This document shows positions 20,030 through 30,463 of a stretch of DNA of 64,000 nt, in pieces. Source of the stretch: Aculops lycopersici (lineage: Eukaryota > Arthropoda > Arachnida > Trombidiformes > Eriophyidae); the NCBI GenBank assembly GCA_015350385.1, contig WNKI01000003.1, forward strand, positions 2,264,698-2,328,697. Direction: 5' to 3'. The notes beneath the pieces are model-generated. The model was not told where the DNA came from and ran no database searches. It saw only the letters and a list, made by a program, of their open reading frames with translations. Each line of letters opens with the position of its first letter. Within the stretch, counting starts at the first letter, position 1. The position numbers were made by a program, and so were the translations under genes.

Positions 20030-21091
20030 ATGAATAACACTAGCAATAACAAGCAATCCGTTTCCAAAGATGTGACACCTAATGACGAGTCTTATCGTTT
20101 GATGGCTCGTCGGGTCATACTTGCTGCCAGACGGGGCGATTTACCCAGACCGCGGCTATCGCCAAAGGATGCAATATTAGTCAAGCCCCCCAACTCTTCC
20201 TCACTAGATTCAGAGGCAAAATCCTCATTTGCCACCGCAACCTCAAGATCAACATCATCTGAGAACACCGACAATATTAGCTTCAAAACTGCCCAAGAAA
20301 ACTCGATTGAAGTGTACGATGATGATAATGGTCACTTTGAACGCAACTCAATACTAACTCGCTCGGCCAGAGTGAGAAAATTCAAGTTCTATCAATATAA
20401 ACCTATCAAAGATTCTAGCCCATCAACCACCAGCACAGCAATAACAGGGATTGAATCAACTCCTAAAACAACAGCAAATCGATGGGCAGGCAGCAATGGC
20501 AATGCCGTCGGCGAGATTGCCTCGGCGAGAGGTGAGAGATCCCCGTCGAGTCCTGAAACCCCAATTTTATTACCCCGTGATGATGTCCTCAAAGGAAAGA
20601 TTCCACTTGTTTCTGAGCAATCAAAGGAGCTCGTTGAACTGGATAACCAGATTCTTGAGCTCGAGAAAAGGATAACTGATCTCACTCGCGGCACAAGTAG
20701 TGGCAATGGTAAAGGCAAACAGAGTAGTGACTCGCCAAACCAATTAGAAATAATATTTGAATTAGTGAATCAAAAGAATGATCTATTGAGAAGACAAATG
20801 CAATTAAATATTCTGGAACAAGAGAAAGCCTTAGAGAAAGCAAATGAGGAGCTGACGAAGGAGTTGCGTTCATTGCTGAGCATTGACGACTCGCGCAAAA
20901 CTAAAGCACAATTGGAGAGACAAAAGTACCTTTATGATCAATCACTAGCCCTGGTAAATAAGCGCAACGAGCTAGTTCATCATATGGATGTTCAAGAACG
21001 AGCCATTGATGATGACATAATGCTCAAGGAAACGGTCCGCGCTAGACGTGACAGACTGGCAAATCCAGACCAAAATTGTTGCATTCAGTGA
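20030..21091 (+). CDS. EHBP1: EHBP1-like bMERB/CaaX protein lacking C2 and CH domains
   Basis: EHBP1 links EHD proteins and Rab8/10-family GTPases to actin in endosomal recycling. The 353-residue product has an N-terminal motif (DESYRLMARRVILAARRGD), a disordered Ser/Thr-rich stretch, and a coiled-coil bMERB domain at about 195-340 (ELVELDNQILELEKRI; IIFELVNQKNDLLRRQMQLNIL; SLALVNKRNELVHHMD). It ends in the CaaX box CCIQ. The last part aligns well with human EHBP1, which also ends in a CaaX box with Gln (CVLQ), so EHBP1 is preferred over MICAL-like proteins. The usual N-terminal C2 and calponin-homology domains are absent. The ATG at 20030 directly follows a splice acceptor (TTTTCAG), so the upstream exon is probably untranslated. 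AATAAA is at 21128, and the gene converges on the KSR-like gene. Confidence 0.82.
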   Translation: MNNTSNNKQSVSKDVTPNDESYRLMARRVILAARRGDLPRPRLSPKDAILVKPPNSSSLDSEAKSSFATATSRSTSSENTDNISFKTAQENSIEVYDDDNGHFERNSILTRSARVRKFKFYQYKPIKDSSPSTTSTAITGIESTPKTTANRWAGSNGNAVGEIASARGERSPSSPETPILLPRDDVLKGKIPLVSEQSKELVELDNQILELEKRITDLTRGTSSGNGKGKQSSDSPNQLEIIFELVNQKNDLLRRQMQLNILEQEKALEKANEELTKELRSLLSIDDSRKTKAQLERQKYLYDQSLALVNKRNELVHHMDVQERAIDDDIMLKETVRARRDRLANPDQNCCIQ

Positions 21092-21127
21092 GCTCAATTT
21101 TGCACAAACTAGATATCAAATATTTAG

Positions 21128-21133
21128 AATAAA
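21128..21133 (+). other. poly(A) signal of the EHBP1-like gene
   Basis: AATAAA lies 36 bases after the stop codon. Confidence 0.6.
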
Positions 21134-21183
21134 ACCAACAAAAGCATTCCCAAATTTAAAGTTTAACATATCAACAGAGTGAG

Positions 21184-21189
21184 TTTATT
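21184..21189 (-). other. poly(A) signal of the KSR-like gene
   Basis: TTTATT on the plus strand (AATAAA on the minus strand) lies about 40 bases after the stop at 21231. Confidence 0.55.
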
Positions 21190-21230
21190 TGATTATCATT
21201 GTGATTTGATTCAAAGAATGATGGTGTTTT

Positions 21231-22253
21231 TTAGAAATCAAACGCCAATTGCTTGAAAGTTGGCCTCTCGTTGGGTTCACGCGACCAACAGGCGCAAATG
21301 TAGGATTTAACAAGTGGTGGACACTTGCTACCGGGCGCAAGGTTGCCTTGGTTGTCTGCTAGAACCATTGGATTTTTCTCGACAATTTGTCCTGAACCTA
21401 TCTGGTAAATAAGCTGACTTGCTGTCAACTTAATATAGTTGTTGTAGTGGCTCCTTTCTCTTGGTGAGGTTTGTAGAGGATTCACAGGTGAGCTGCTTGT
21501 GAATCTCGGCGTATTCAAAACTGATGGCGAGTTTGTGATTGAGGCTACTGGCGTTTGCGGCAATGAGTGTCCATTAACCTTGGGCTTAGTTGCGAACGGG
21601 AATTTTCCCTCAAACAATTCAAATAGCACGGTTCCAAACGAGTAAATGTCGGACTTTTGGGTGAGCTTATTCGTGTCCATGTAAACAGAAGTGCGGTTGT
21701 TGGTCGTATCACAGTTATTCCTTGGCTCCGCACCTGTCAGGTGGTTGTCGGCATTGGCAGTGCTGCCGACTTGGATCGACTTGACAAGTTCCGGGCTCAA
21801 GTATGTCAAAGCGGCCAGATCAAATGCGACACCACTCTGTCGATTGTCTGGGCTCACAGAATGTCCATGGGTGGTGGTAGTGGTGGTGGTCTTAGTTTCA
21901 AGTGAAGAATAATCAACGGTTAAATTTGAAACTATTGGTGTCTCATCGTCATCAATTAAGCTAATCTTAACTCGTTGATTGAGTTCAATGTAAATATTGA
22001 CGGACGTTAGGCGGCCGTGTACGATGTTTTTGTCGTGCAAGTAGGTCATGGCATTGGTCACCTGTTGGCAAATGTTTAGTTTCGCCTCCAAGCTCAAGTG
22101 TTTTTGGTTGTTGAATTGTCTCGGCGCGTGTAGCTGGTGGTGTCTGTTTGCAAAGAATCTATTCAGGTGGTGGATAGTGCAGATGTAGGTGGGTAATTGT
22201 TAGTCTCTCCAATCTATATTTCAAGCGATTTATATTCTTGATTCGAGCGAAAG

Positions 22254-22305
<52 letters not shown>

Positions 22306-25300
22306 GACCAGAAAGGGGAGTCGAGCAGCTGATTGGTTTGAGGCTTTATTGTCGCCCATACGAAGTGCAGCTCAAGCCAGCTGACCAATCTCGTCTCAGG
22401 AGGAGAATCAAGGAGGGAAGAGAAATTCTTTCATGTCTTGTAAATTGCAGCCCCAATTGCCACCAGGTTAATTCAACTGCACCAACTGGTTGCAGTGGAT
22501 ATTGGAGGTTAACGTTAAATTGCACGGGCAGCTGCTGCTGTTGCTGTTGGCCGAACTGCAAGTCGAATCAACTGGTGGTTTAGAGGTTGGAGTTGCAGCT
22601 GCAGCTGGCGCAGCGGCTGCACCGGCGCCACCATCACCTTGGCTGAGCAGTGGAATCTCCATTGTTGTCCTTTCGCTAATTCTAGGGACAAGATGGTGGC
22701 CAAGTGGCGTGTGCCAGCTGATATCAGCAAAGTGTTCAGAGTTTTCGAATCAAGACTCCGAATTGGAGCTGCGGAGTGAGGCAGCAAACGCAGCGGCAGT
22801 GGCGATGGCGACAAGTTACCACGTGCCGCTTGTAGGTCGTCGCACATTGCATTGTGCTACATAGACTCGCCGCCTCTAAAGTGCGGGGGATGCCACTGGG
22901 CACCAGATCCTGGCAAGCAGATGGCCAGGCGGCTTGCATCTTCAAGCAAGAAAGAGAGATAGCAGTTGCGCCTTCCAAGGAGTCTACCTTTACCTTTAGC
23001 TGGCCAGCGAAGTCAGTCGGTGGTTGGCCGCTTGGCACGAGCCGGCGCGCGTCGCGCAGGTAAACGAGCGACTCGTCTCGAGATGTTAATGAGCCGACCG
23101 GCTGTCTGCCCGCCCGCCTGCCTGTAGATTGAGTGTGGCCATTCGCTTGCTCGCGGCAGATGTGCTCGTTCGGCTCGACTCTGTGGTCCAGTTTGGCTGC
23201 ATCATCTACCGGCCGGCCAGCTACATGGCCGTCGAGTGGTCAGTTTGCCGCTTTAAACTTACCGGCCGCCGTCGCTCTCTAAGGCACAACAGATGACCAG
23301 CTGACCGCTCACCTCGGCTGGCTTCTCGCGTTCGGGGGCGTCGATTTTGGTTGGCCATTGCTGGGCTGAAGCGGATGAAACGAGCGGCCAACCTTATGGT
23401 GGTGGCTCGTGCCATTAGCTGGCGCGGCCCACTCGAGTTGGCTGCCGGTTGCGGCAGATTGCATTTGTTGCTTTACTTTTCAGTAGTTTGCTGCGACGTC
23501 CGTGCCACTACTACTACTACTACTACCGCTACCGCCACCACTACCAAGGGCAGCAACAACAACAGTTGGCAGTGGCCATCGTCGTGTGGCTGGCATGCGC
23601 CGACTCAGAGAAGCCGAGGCCGATGGCGAAGCGGCAGATGCTCGCTTTTTCATCCTGTACCACTCGTCAATTGGCGTACGCGTGCCGGCAGCATTCTCCT
23701 TCTCGTTAGCTTGCTCCTAGGCACACTTTTCCTCATACCGAGAAGCACCGAAACCAGAACCCAAACGACCGGCGCTCTAGCTGCTGTTGCTGCTCCTCTG
23801 CTGCTTTTGCCATTGACGCCGGTGCAGATGCTAGCTGCTCTTCGGCTGTATTGGCTGGACCTTGCATTTGTCTGCAGTATGAAGTATTATCACTCTGTTC
23901 CATGCAAAGTTGGGCAACCAACTTCAACAGGGAAGTTGAATGGCGCGCGCGCCGCTCACTCTGCTCGGCCAAAGTTCTGATTTCAAATCGAGCAAGCATA
24001 TGGCTGAACAGAAGTCCCATTGAAACTGCACACTTTTCTCCTCTAAACCGTTTGCCTGCCATCGCTTAACGCCGGCCCACTGTTCATTTGAATGACTGTT
24101 CGCCGACTGGCTGGCTGGCCGGCCATCGCAACTGACCAACGACGACGAGCGCGCGCCGGTTGACAGATGGCTAGCGCCTGCCGCTGGCCACACTATGCGC
24201 CGGTTATATTACCTGCAAAACAGACTGTCGTTTGCCTGGCACGAGCCAGTCGGCTGGTCAGCTTTCATTATCTCAAAATAACATGAAAGTTCTACGGCCG
24301 ACCAGACTAGGTGGCTCGGGTTTCCACTCGCAATATTTTTTGCCTCCTTTCCATAGACTCTCTCCTCCATGTTGCTGACGAGTTTAGCATTATTATGGCG
24401 AGTCTCGTTACGCTCCGCCAAACTGCTACCGTTTCGGTCTTGGAGACTGGAACTAGCGGTGGCCAGGTAAAAGAAAATGGTCAAGATCGAACTGGCGTTG
24501 CGCTATTCAGGTTTCAGACGGTGAGCAATTGCAAGCTGACGCCCCTAATGAGACCGAGGCGCCTCTCTTCGTGCACCCTCATTAATTTTCACCATTGAGT
24601 CATATGGTCACCTGACTCAAATCGAGGTTTTGCTTGAGCGGTTGTCGTGTTTTGAAGTTTAAAATTTGAATAAAATCGTCAACCAAGAAAATAACGCGGG
24701 CAAAAGGAAGAAAGGAAATGTCAAACTTACCTGTCTCTTGGTGAGTGCGGCGCTGGCGCTAGAGTGGCGCCACTTGTTGCGTGCAACAGGTTGTGCAACG
24801 AAATTGCCTTGGGGTGGTTCATCTGCATGACCAGTGAGGCGGCTGGCGTTGCTGCGGCTGCCTCGGCGGCCAGCAGGGCGCCCGCAAAGTCCATTGAGGC
24901 TCCCATAAACAGTAGAAAACCCTCATGAGCAACCAGTCTGAGTTCATTGAGCTCAAACCAACTTGTCGTTGTTGTTGTTGTCGTTGTTGTTGTTGTTGTA
25001 GTTGTTGCTGACTCTTGATTATAATCTCCAACTAAAGGAAACTTGTAGGAGTCTTTGTTGAGTACCACACTCGGCGCCTCGTCACTCGAAGAAGACGACG
25101 CTGATGAGTCTTTCACTTTTAATTGCTGGCCACAACTTGTTGTTGTTGCATTGAAAGTTTTGCTTGTAGTATCACATGAAAGTTGGCCATTTCCGGTTGT
25201 GAAGTGGCCGCTTATGTTGATGTGGTTGTTGTTGTAGTCGCAATCGTCGTTTAAACATGGAAACTCAAACTCAGTTACTTTACTTACTCTACTGCCACTA

Positions 25301-25809
25301 TGAAGCGGAGTCGAGGAGATTGAGGAGTAAGCGGAATCCGGACTTTGCTCGCCACTATCCAGGGACATTTGGCTTTGGGATAATTTCGTCCACTTGCCAA
25401 TGTTTAGGTTCAACTCGCCCAACCGAGCGTTTAGTTCATGATCACAATTTGAGTTGTTTCTAATTTGGTTTGTTTCGTAGGTTAGATTGTTGCACCTAGA
25501 GGCTAAATGTTGCCGCCTTCTTCGGCTTTGCTGTTGCGATTGATCGACTGGCTCATAGACGAGAACGTCGCCAAACCAATCGGCTTTGAAGATGTTATAC
25601 CTGGGCGTCTGCTTAATCAATCGCTTGCAGCTAATCTCTTCAGGTGGAATGAGCCAATCGTCGGCTCCAACATCCTCGTTGAGATCCTGGAATGATTCGT
25701 GCATATCAACCTGCAATTTTGCGCCGGCTCTTTCCTGTTGCATCGTGATCATAGCGACTTGTTGCTCTTGTTGTTGCTCTTGGGTTTGGTTAATTGTAGC
25801 TAAAAGCAT
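21231..25809 (-). CDS. KSR/RAF-family pseudokinase, catalytically degenerate (two exons)
   Basis: Exon 1 is 25809-24731 and exon 2 is 22143-21231. The donor is GACAG|GTAAGT and the acceptor CAAACAG; both are in phase 2 and the join gives 663 residues. An alternative in-frame acceptor puts exon 2 at 22158. KSR proteins are scaffolds that bind RAF and MEK. Family marks are DDWLIPPEEI before the domain, LLFMGASMD (KSR: VLFMGACM), NICQQVTNAMTYLH, YLSPELV, SFGTVLFEL, LIYQIGSG (KSR: IWQIGSG) and ACW…ERPTF. Catalytic motifs are gone: no Gly-loop (LIKQTPRYNIF), Tyr85 replaces the VAIK lysine, HRD reads HGR (402-404), and DFG is replaced by a DDD stretch. A disordered insert of about 190 residues with a Thr run (about 269-282) splits the N-lobe before helix C. 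The CA1-CA4 and C1 regions of classical KSR are not present. Confidence 0.78.
22144..24730 (-). other. 2.6-kb intron of the KSR-like gene
   Basis: GT-AG intron, the longest recognised in the window. It is GC-rich with many GGCCGGCC-type blocks, which leave several overlapping long frames open on both strands (22.3-24.5 kb). None of these has a recognisable domain or consistent coding character, so I treat them as chance frames. A GA microsatellite lies at 22257. Confidence 0.7.
22257..22301. repeat. (GA)n microsatellite, about 22 units
   Basis: Pure GA array inside the intron of the KSR-like gene, near its 3' end. Confidence 0.97.
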
Positions 25810-26268
25810 TGTTCTAACTTGTGTCTTGGTTCTCGATTGTTTCTAGGTGAAGTGAGTCAATGTTCGGTAAAATTTGGTGCAGTTCACTTGATAGTGCGTA
25901 AATAAAGAATGAAACCAAAACCCTCTAGGTCGCCGGAGAGGTAAAATTTTGAACTGAATGCAAATATTGGGCGGCGCGCGCATTACCTAAATGCAAGGAT
26001 AATACATAGGAAGAAATGTTCCTCATAGGAAACATGGAGTGAAACTCTTGGTTGCTCGCTCGTGTAATAGATGAATGACTTGAATGTGCGCAAACAGAGG
26101 AACCCGAAAAAGCACTAAAAGAACCTAAGGAAAATGTCCATTGCGATGCGCACAAGTTTGCAGAGGGGGAAAGAAGTGCAAACAAGAATTGCATCAGACC
26201 ACAAGGTGACCAAGTAAATGGACGTGCGGTGAGTCCAGTTTTGACCCCCTCCTGGGCGAGTCAGCGAG
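25810..26268. other. upstream region of the KSR-like gene
   Basis: No coding frame or repeat recognised; it should hold the promoter of the leftward KSR-like gene. The frames read across it overlap the tRNA-Ser gene and are not genes. Confidence 0.5.
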
Positions 26269-26273
26269 AAAAA
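26269..26273 (-). terminator. Pol III terminator of tRNA-Ser
   Basis: A T5 run on the minus strand lies five bases beyond the discriminator base. Confidence 0.8.
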
Positions 26274-26278
26274 TATTT

Positions 26279-26376
26279 CGCACAGAGCAGGATTCGAACC
26301 TACGCGGGAATATCCCATTGGATCACTTGGAGTTTACATTCAAGTCCAACGCCTTAACCAACTCGGCCATCTGTGC
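26279..26376 (-). tRNA. tRNA-Ser(TGA) with a 15-nt intron
   Basis: A class II cloverleaf folds. The acceptor stem is GCACAGA with TCTGTGC, discriminator G. The D-arm is GCCGAGTTGGTTAAGGC. The anticodon stem is TTGGA/TCCAA with loop CTTGAA+A and anticodon TGA. The long variable arm is GGGATATTCCC, and the T-arm is GTAGG-TTCGAAT-CCTGC. A 15-base intron (TGTAAACTCCAAGTG) sits at the canonical 37/38 position; removing it leaves 83 nt, very close to ordinary animal tRNA-Ser(TGA). The intron contains a second copy of TCCAA that can also pair with the 5' anticodon stem. Confidence 0.93.
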
Positions 26377-26645
26377 TTGTGGTACACTAACTCGGGGCTA
26401 GTATTGGCGTATTGATACCTTAGAGCCAGAATAAATTTAACACGGCCGGCAAGTCAAGATAAGTTTGCATCATTTGAGGTGGACTTCAAGAATGAATGCT
26501 CTCTAATATCATAACCACCTGTGCAACTAACTCGTCTAGTCATCCATTACTTAGCCTATTGAGTATTAACGTGTTTAAACGTTACCTGCCAGGTGTGGTG
26601 ATGGTTGCAGCCGGCCGCGAGGAATCAAGCCACTAACAACAAAAA

Positions 26646-27515
26646 ATGTCTTCAGAGCCAGATCCAATCATTCGATCTCGCGAAAACTTCTACAAGAAGG
26701 TTCGCCATTATTTAGAGGAGGTCGAGGACAATTCCGACTTTACGGAACCTCAGCCGCCGATAGCCAAATTCAGGATTTCCGATGAGGATCCAAGTAAATA
26801 TTATGGAGTAATTAAGCCAGCTGAGATGGAGAAGATTTTGGAGGCTTATGAGAGGCGCCAAAATAAAGCAAATCTCAAGGATCTACCTGTCGTTTGTGAT
26901 GACATTAAACCGAATAGTTTCGAGAAGTTATTGTTCTCAAAACCTGCATTCCATCACCTGAATTCAACAAATTATTTGTTAGAAGAACTAGGAATTAAGG
27001 ATTATTCGCGCAATAGTTTTCTGGGCGGCCTAAGCAACTATGACGTTAAAAACGAGGATCTCGTCTCTGGCATCAGGAAACAGAACAAGGAGATTAGGTT
27101 CAAGTTATCCTTGGAGAAATTTGACAAGTTTCTAGCTGAAGGAAACAGGGAAGAGTGTAAAAAGATTCTAGACGAACTATGTGACCTGGACTATGAACAT
27201 CCCGATCTCCTTCATGCCCGAGGCCAACTTTATGTTGCAGATGAGAGATATGATGATGCCATACGAGTCCTACAGCGTTCCTACAATTCTAAGAAGATTC
27301 AAAAAACTGGTGAGTTTATTTCGGAATGTCTATATAGAGTTGGTGCCAGTCAATTTCATAAAGGTCAGATTGATCTAGCACTTGAATCGTTTAAAGAGTC
27401 CGTTAAGTATAATCCCGAGAACCACGGATCTCGACTTCACGTAGCGATGTGCGTGGAAAAGATTCAACAAAGGCATCGGGGATCCTTCACCAGTAAGCCA
27501 GCATACAGGAAATGA
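26646..27515 (+). CDS. TPR-repeat protein, unidentified
   Basis: A 289-residue single-exon product begins at an ATG in good context (aaaaaATGT) and has no signal peptide. The N-terminal 120 residues are charged (SRENFYKKVRHYLEEVEDN; DPSKYYGVIKPAEMEKIL). From about 165 the sequence folds as tetratricopeptide-like helix pairs (LLHARGQLYVADERYDDAIRVLQRS; YRVGASQFHKGQIDLALESFKESVKYNPEN), probably two TPR units plus a preceding helical pair. TPRs mediate protein binding. I cannot name the orthologue; TTC4 and ODAD4 were considered and do not match at the N-terminus. AATAAA follows only 20 bases after the stop. Confidence 0.8.
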   Translation: MSSEPDPIIRSRENFYKKVRHYLEEVEDNSDFTEPQPPIAKFRISDEDPSKYYGVIKPAEMEKILEAYERRQNKANLKDLPVVCDDIKPNSFEKLLFSKPAFHHLNSTNYLLEELGIKDYSRNSFLGGLSNYDVKNEDLVSGIRKQNKEIRFKLSLEKFDKFLAEGNREECKKILDELCDLDYEHPDLLHARGQLYVADERYDDAIRVLQRSYNSKKIQKTGEFISECLYRVGASQFHKGQIDLALESFKESVKYNPENHGSRLHVAMCVEKIQQRHRGSFTSKPAYRK

Positions 27516-27981
27516 AATCCAAATACCAACAAGCAAATAAAGGATCTCGGATTGATCTGCTCCGTGAGTTAACATGGTTACTTCGAAGAGTAGAAGAGAG
27601 TAGCCATAAAAGTTCCAAGAAACAAACCTGTTGATCTGACTGTGAATACATACAACCTAACTATCAACAAACAATCTCCATATTTTTGCACACATTTATA
27701 CATGATTCAGTGTGATCATATATATATATATATATGAATCCATGTCAAGCTTCATATTTTTCATTGTAGTGCGGCATTATGACTGTTTTATTATGCTGGA
27801 TCTTTCTTCATTGAACAGTGCAAATCGACGTGCCAATCAATTGGCCAGCTAATCATTAAACAGTGATCACTCTCCCTTTTTCATAGTCATTTTGTAGACT
27901 TGTTAGCTTAACAGGTAACAAGATAAGCAAGATCTTTAGAATTCAAAGAGATCGACGGAGAGGCGATATTGAGTTCGTGTA
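27516..27981. other. spacer between convergent genes with poly(A) signal
   Basis: AATAAA at 27536-27541 for the TPR gene, and a (TA)9 run at 27718-27735. No coding frame. Confidence 0.6.
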
Positions 27982-29289
27982 TTATGGTAAGATAACCCAG
28001 CCCCAGTGTCCAATGGAGCAGGCATTTGTACCTCGCTTGTACTTTCCATATCCTCCCTCGCCCCATTCGCTCACTCCCCAAGAGTTTTTGATCAACCAGT
28101 AGTCTTGACCGTTCTCCCTACCATAGCCGACGATGACGATGGCGTGATCAACATCGTCCCTCAATCGCGAGCATCTCGGGTCGTCGAAGATACCCGATCC
28201 GTAGTAGAGGAATTTGTCCGATGCTTTCATAACGGTGACCACGGGTCCAGTGTTGGCCACATGGTACAAAATATCGCGCTCGTTGTTCAGTACCTTATAT
28301 CTCAATCTCGAGTTCGTGGGACTTGCAGAAACTGTACATCCTGGAGTTTGTTTCATGGCATGGATCTTGCAAATTTGCTGGCGCCTCACAAACGGGTAGC
28401 AAGTTTCACGGGCCACAACGCCGGTCCTTTGCAAATACTGGAGCACGGGTGTTGGCCAACCTCCATTGCAACCATGATTCCGGTAGCCGGCTCTAGTCGA
28501 GGCACAGTCAACGATTTGTTGTGGACTTAGAATGGGCGAGGAGACTTGGTTAATGCATCGCATCGACTCTAGCACACTGATGGTGGCCACTGCGTAGCAG
28601 GCGCCGCATTTATGCTGATTAATGGGAGTCGCTATGCACCCACTTGCTCTCCAATCCTTGGAGGCTGGGATACGAGTATTTTGTTTAACAATCAATCCCA
28701 GATCCTCGCCGTCGTCATTGCCCTCCTCTCCCTCAATAGTATAGTTAACGGAACGTAAAAATCGCTTACGCACTCCCAGTTCCTGCTGCTCCTTGGCAAG
28801 CTCGTCTTGGCTAGGCAACGAGACTCCAGTTAAAGCCTTGAGCTCGTCGTCATCCCAATCGGTGTAGGCGTTTTCGCGCATTAGAAAGGTCGCTTTGCCC
28901 TCCTTGAACATCCTGACCGATTCCTCAATCATATTTCTTCGCTCCAAGAACAACCTCATCCTCTTGGGCAGCTCCTCGGCGGAGTAGGTCTTGTTGTAGA
29001 GTCTTGCAAACATTTCAAACGATTTCGGGCGCAACCTGTTGTAGCCGTCGGCCACATTATTCAACCTGTTGCCGATGAAACTCTTTGCATGCTCGAAGGT
29101 TGACTTTAGCGGTCTTAGGATACTGCCAAGTAGAGAGCCAAATCGACTTCTTGGTGGTGAAATTGTGGTGCTTATTATTGTTGATGGTGTCGTGGTTTCG
29201 TCGTCACCTTGCGCTTTGACCAACAATATAAAGCTACTTAGTACAACGACTAGAGCCAATTGAATGCAAAATACTTTGGCGAGCTTCAT
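27982..29289 (-). CDS. Papain-family cysteine protease (cathepsin L-like), secreted
   Basis: A 435-residue C1A protease. It has a signal peptide (residues 1-26), a Thr/Ser-rich linker, an I29-type propeptide at about 90-150 (FEMFARLYNKTY…ERRNMIEESVRMFKEG…NAYTDWDDDEL), an acidic spacer (about 185-198) and a mature domain from about 207. Catalytic residues are present: Gln225, Cys231 (QHKCGACYA), His382 (DHAIVIVGYG) and Asn402 (IKNSWG). The GCNGG motif is intact. Oddities are Tyr for the usual Trp after the active Cys, QHK instead of QGQ before it, and a long spacer between propeptide and mature enzyme. The enzyme is probably lysosomal or digestive. Single exon; a family of such proteases is common in mites and other arthropods. 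Confidence 0.93.
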   Translation of the reverse strand: MKLAKVFCIQLALVVVLSSFILLVKAQGDDETTTPSTIISTTISPPRSRFGSLLGSILRPLKSTFEHAKSFIGNRLNNVADGYNRLRPKSFEMFARLYNKTYSAEELPKRMRLFLERRNMIEESVRMFKEGKATFLMRENAYTDWDDDELKALTGVSLPSQDELAKEQQELGVRKRFLRSVNYTIEGEEGNDDGEDLGLIVKQNTRIPASKDWRASGCIATPINQHKCGACYAVATISVLESMRCINQVSSPILSPQQIVDCASTRAGYRNHGCNGGWPTPVLQYLQRTGVVARETCYPFVRRQQICKIHAMKQTPGCTVSASPTNSRLRYKVLNNERDILYHVANTGPVVTVMKASDKFLYYGSGIFDDPRCSRLRDDVDHAIVIVGYGRENGQDYWLIKNSWGVSEWGEGGYGKYKRGTNACSIGHWGWVILP

Positions 29290-30463
29290 TGTGCCTAGTA
29301 GATATCACTGCTGGTTGCTTTATCTTCTCCCTTGTTACTAGGTTATGTGTTTGTTGAGCCAAGTTACCAAGTTTCTCTCGACAGGAGAAGAGAGATGTCT
29401 TTGAATCTAGTTACTTGGCAGACAAAAAACCAATTGGCCGTAGATACAAAGTTTGTCAGCCATGAAATAGTACCAGTTTCAGTTGAGGGAAAAGAGGCAA
29501 ATCCTATTTGTGCGAGATTGAATCATCATATCGAAAAGGAAACTTCATGTCGGTGAATCTCCATGAATGGGACCTCGTGATTCTCTCCTGCTTTTCCCCT
29601 CCCATCCAATCCAACCTCAAACCTTTCCGATTTTCGACATAAAATCAACCGGCGTATGAAAGGACACGATGGAACCAATCTAATTCAATAAGACCATCGA
29701 GGAGGGGAAAGGAAATCGTGCAATGCAACGTTTTGCAGCCACCAGTTGCTTTGCAGTCATCGGCCTATGATTTAATCATTGCAAGTTACAAGCCGACAGA
29801 TAGGGTGTAAATCAAACAACAGCAACAGTTGGCTCATACTAGTTTACTGTTGGCGTCGTCACTTGACGTCAGTTTAGTAGTTCATTTCTAATTGGTTGAT
29901 ACAATGCCACTAATAAATTAAATCACAACAAGGACACGACTGGCGACAGGTAAACGCACGCCGCGCAGGTATTAGCTGTCTTCAACGTTAAGCCATTTGA
30001 TCGCCTTCTAGTGTCTTAATCCAACACTCAATTACAGACTCGACTCGACTGCTGTTACTAGTATCGCTACTCCAAAAGACTAGTCAACAAAGTTCACTGC
30101 CGTTAGCATCACTCGTATCCAGTATTTTCAACATCATCTCTACCACTGGGAACTGGATAGACGCTAGCTCTTAGCTCGTCAACATGACGATGAATATTGA
30201 TGAGGTGACATCATAATGTCGCTTGTATCCATTCGATTGTATCCAGTTCTCCCGCTAGGATGGTTTTCAGACACCTGCAATCACCAACAAAACCAACAAA
30301 AACTTCACCGATACTAACCGTCTGATTTTGCGTAATTGAGTTCGCACAATGCAACAACAAAAGAATGATGTCCGCATAATCAATAGACATACATTCAAGA
30401 TCAAGGTGTCAACAACAACAGTAACGAGCAGTTTTTTAGATACAAACTCGGATTATTCGTTCA
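29290..30463. other. intergenic region, no gene seen
   Basis: Upstream region of the leftward protease gene and 3' flank of PRRC1. No frame shows a recognisable domain. Confidence 0.55.

Noticed and set aside
22338..24598. Many overlapping frames of 60-209 codons on both strands
   Set aside because: They lie inside a GT-AG intron of the KSR-like gene, overlap each other in conflicting frames, and show no domain; GC-rich sequence with few stop codons explains them.
21231..25809. RAF as identity of the kinase-like gene
   Set aside because: RAF reads IWQVGRG and keeps all catalytic motifs; the QIGSG motif and lost catalytic residues fit KSR better, though a divergent RAF/KSR relative cannot be excluded.
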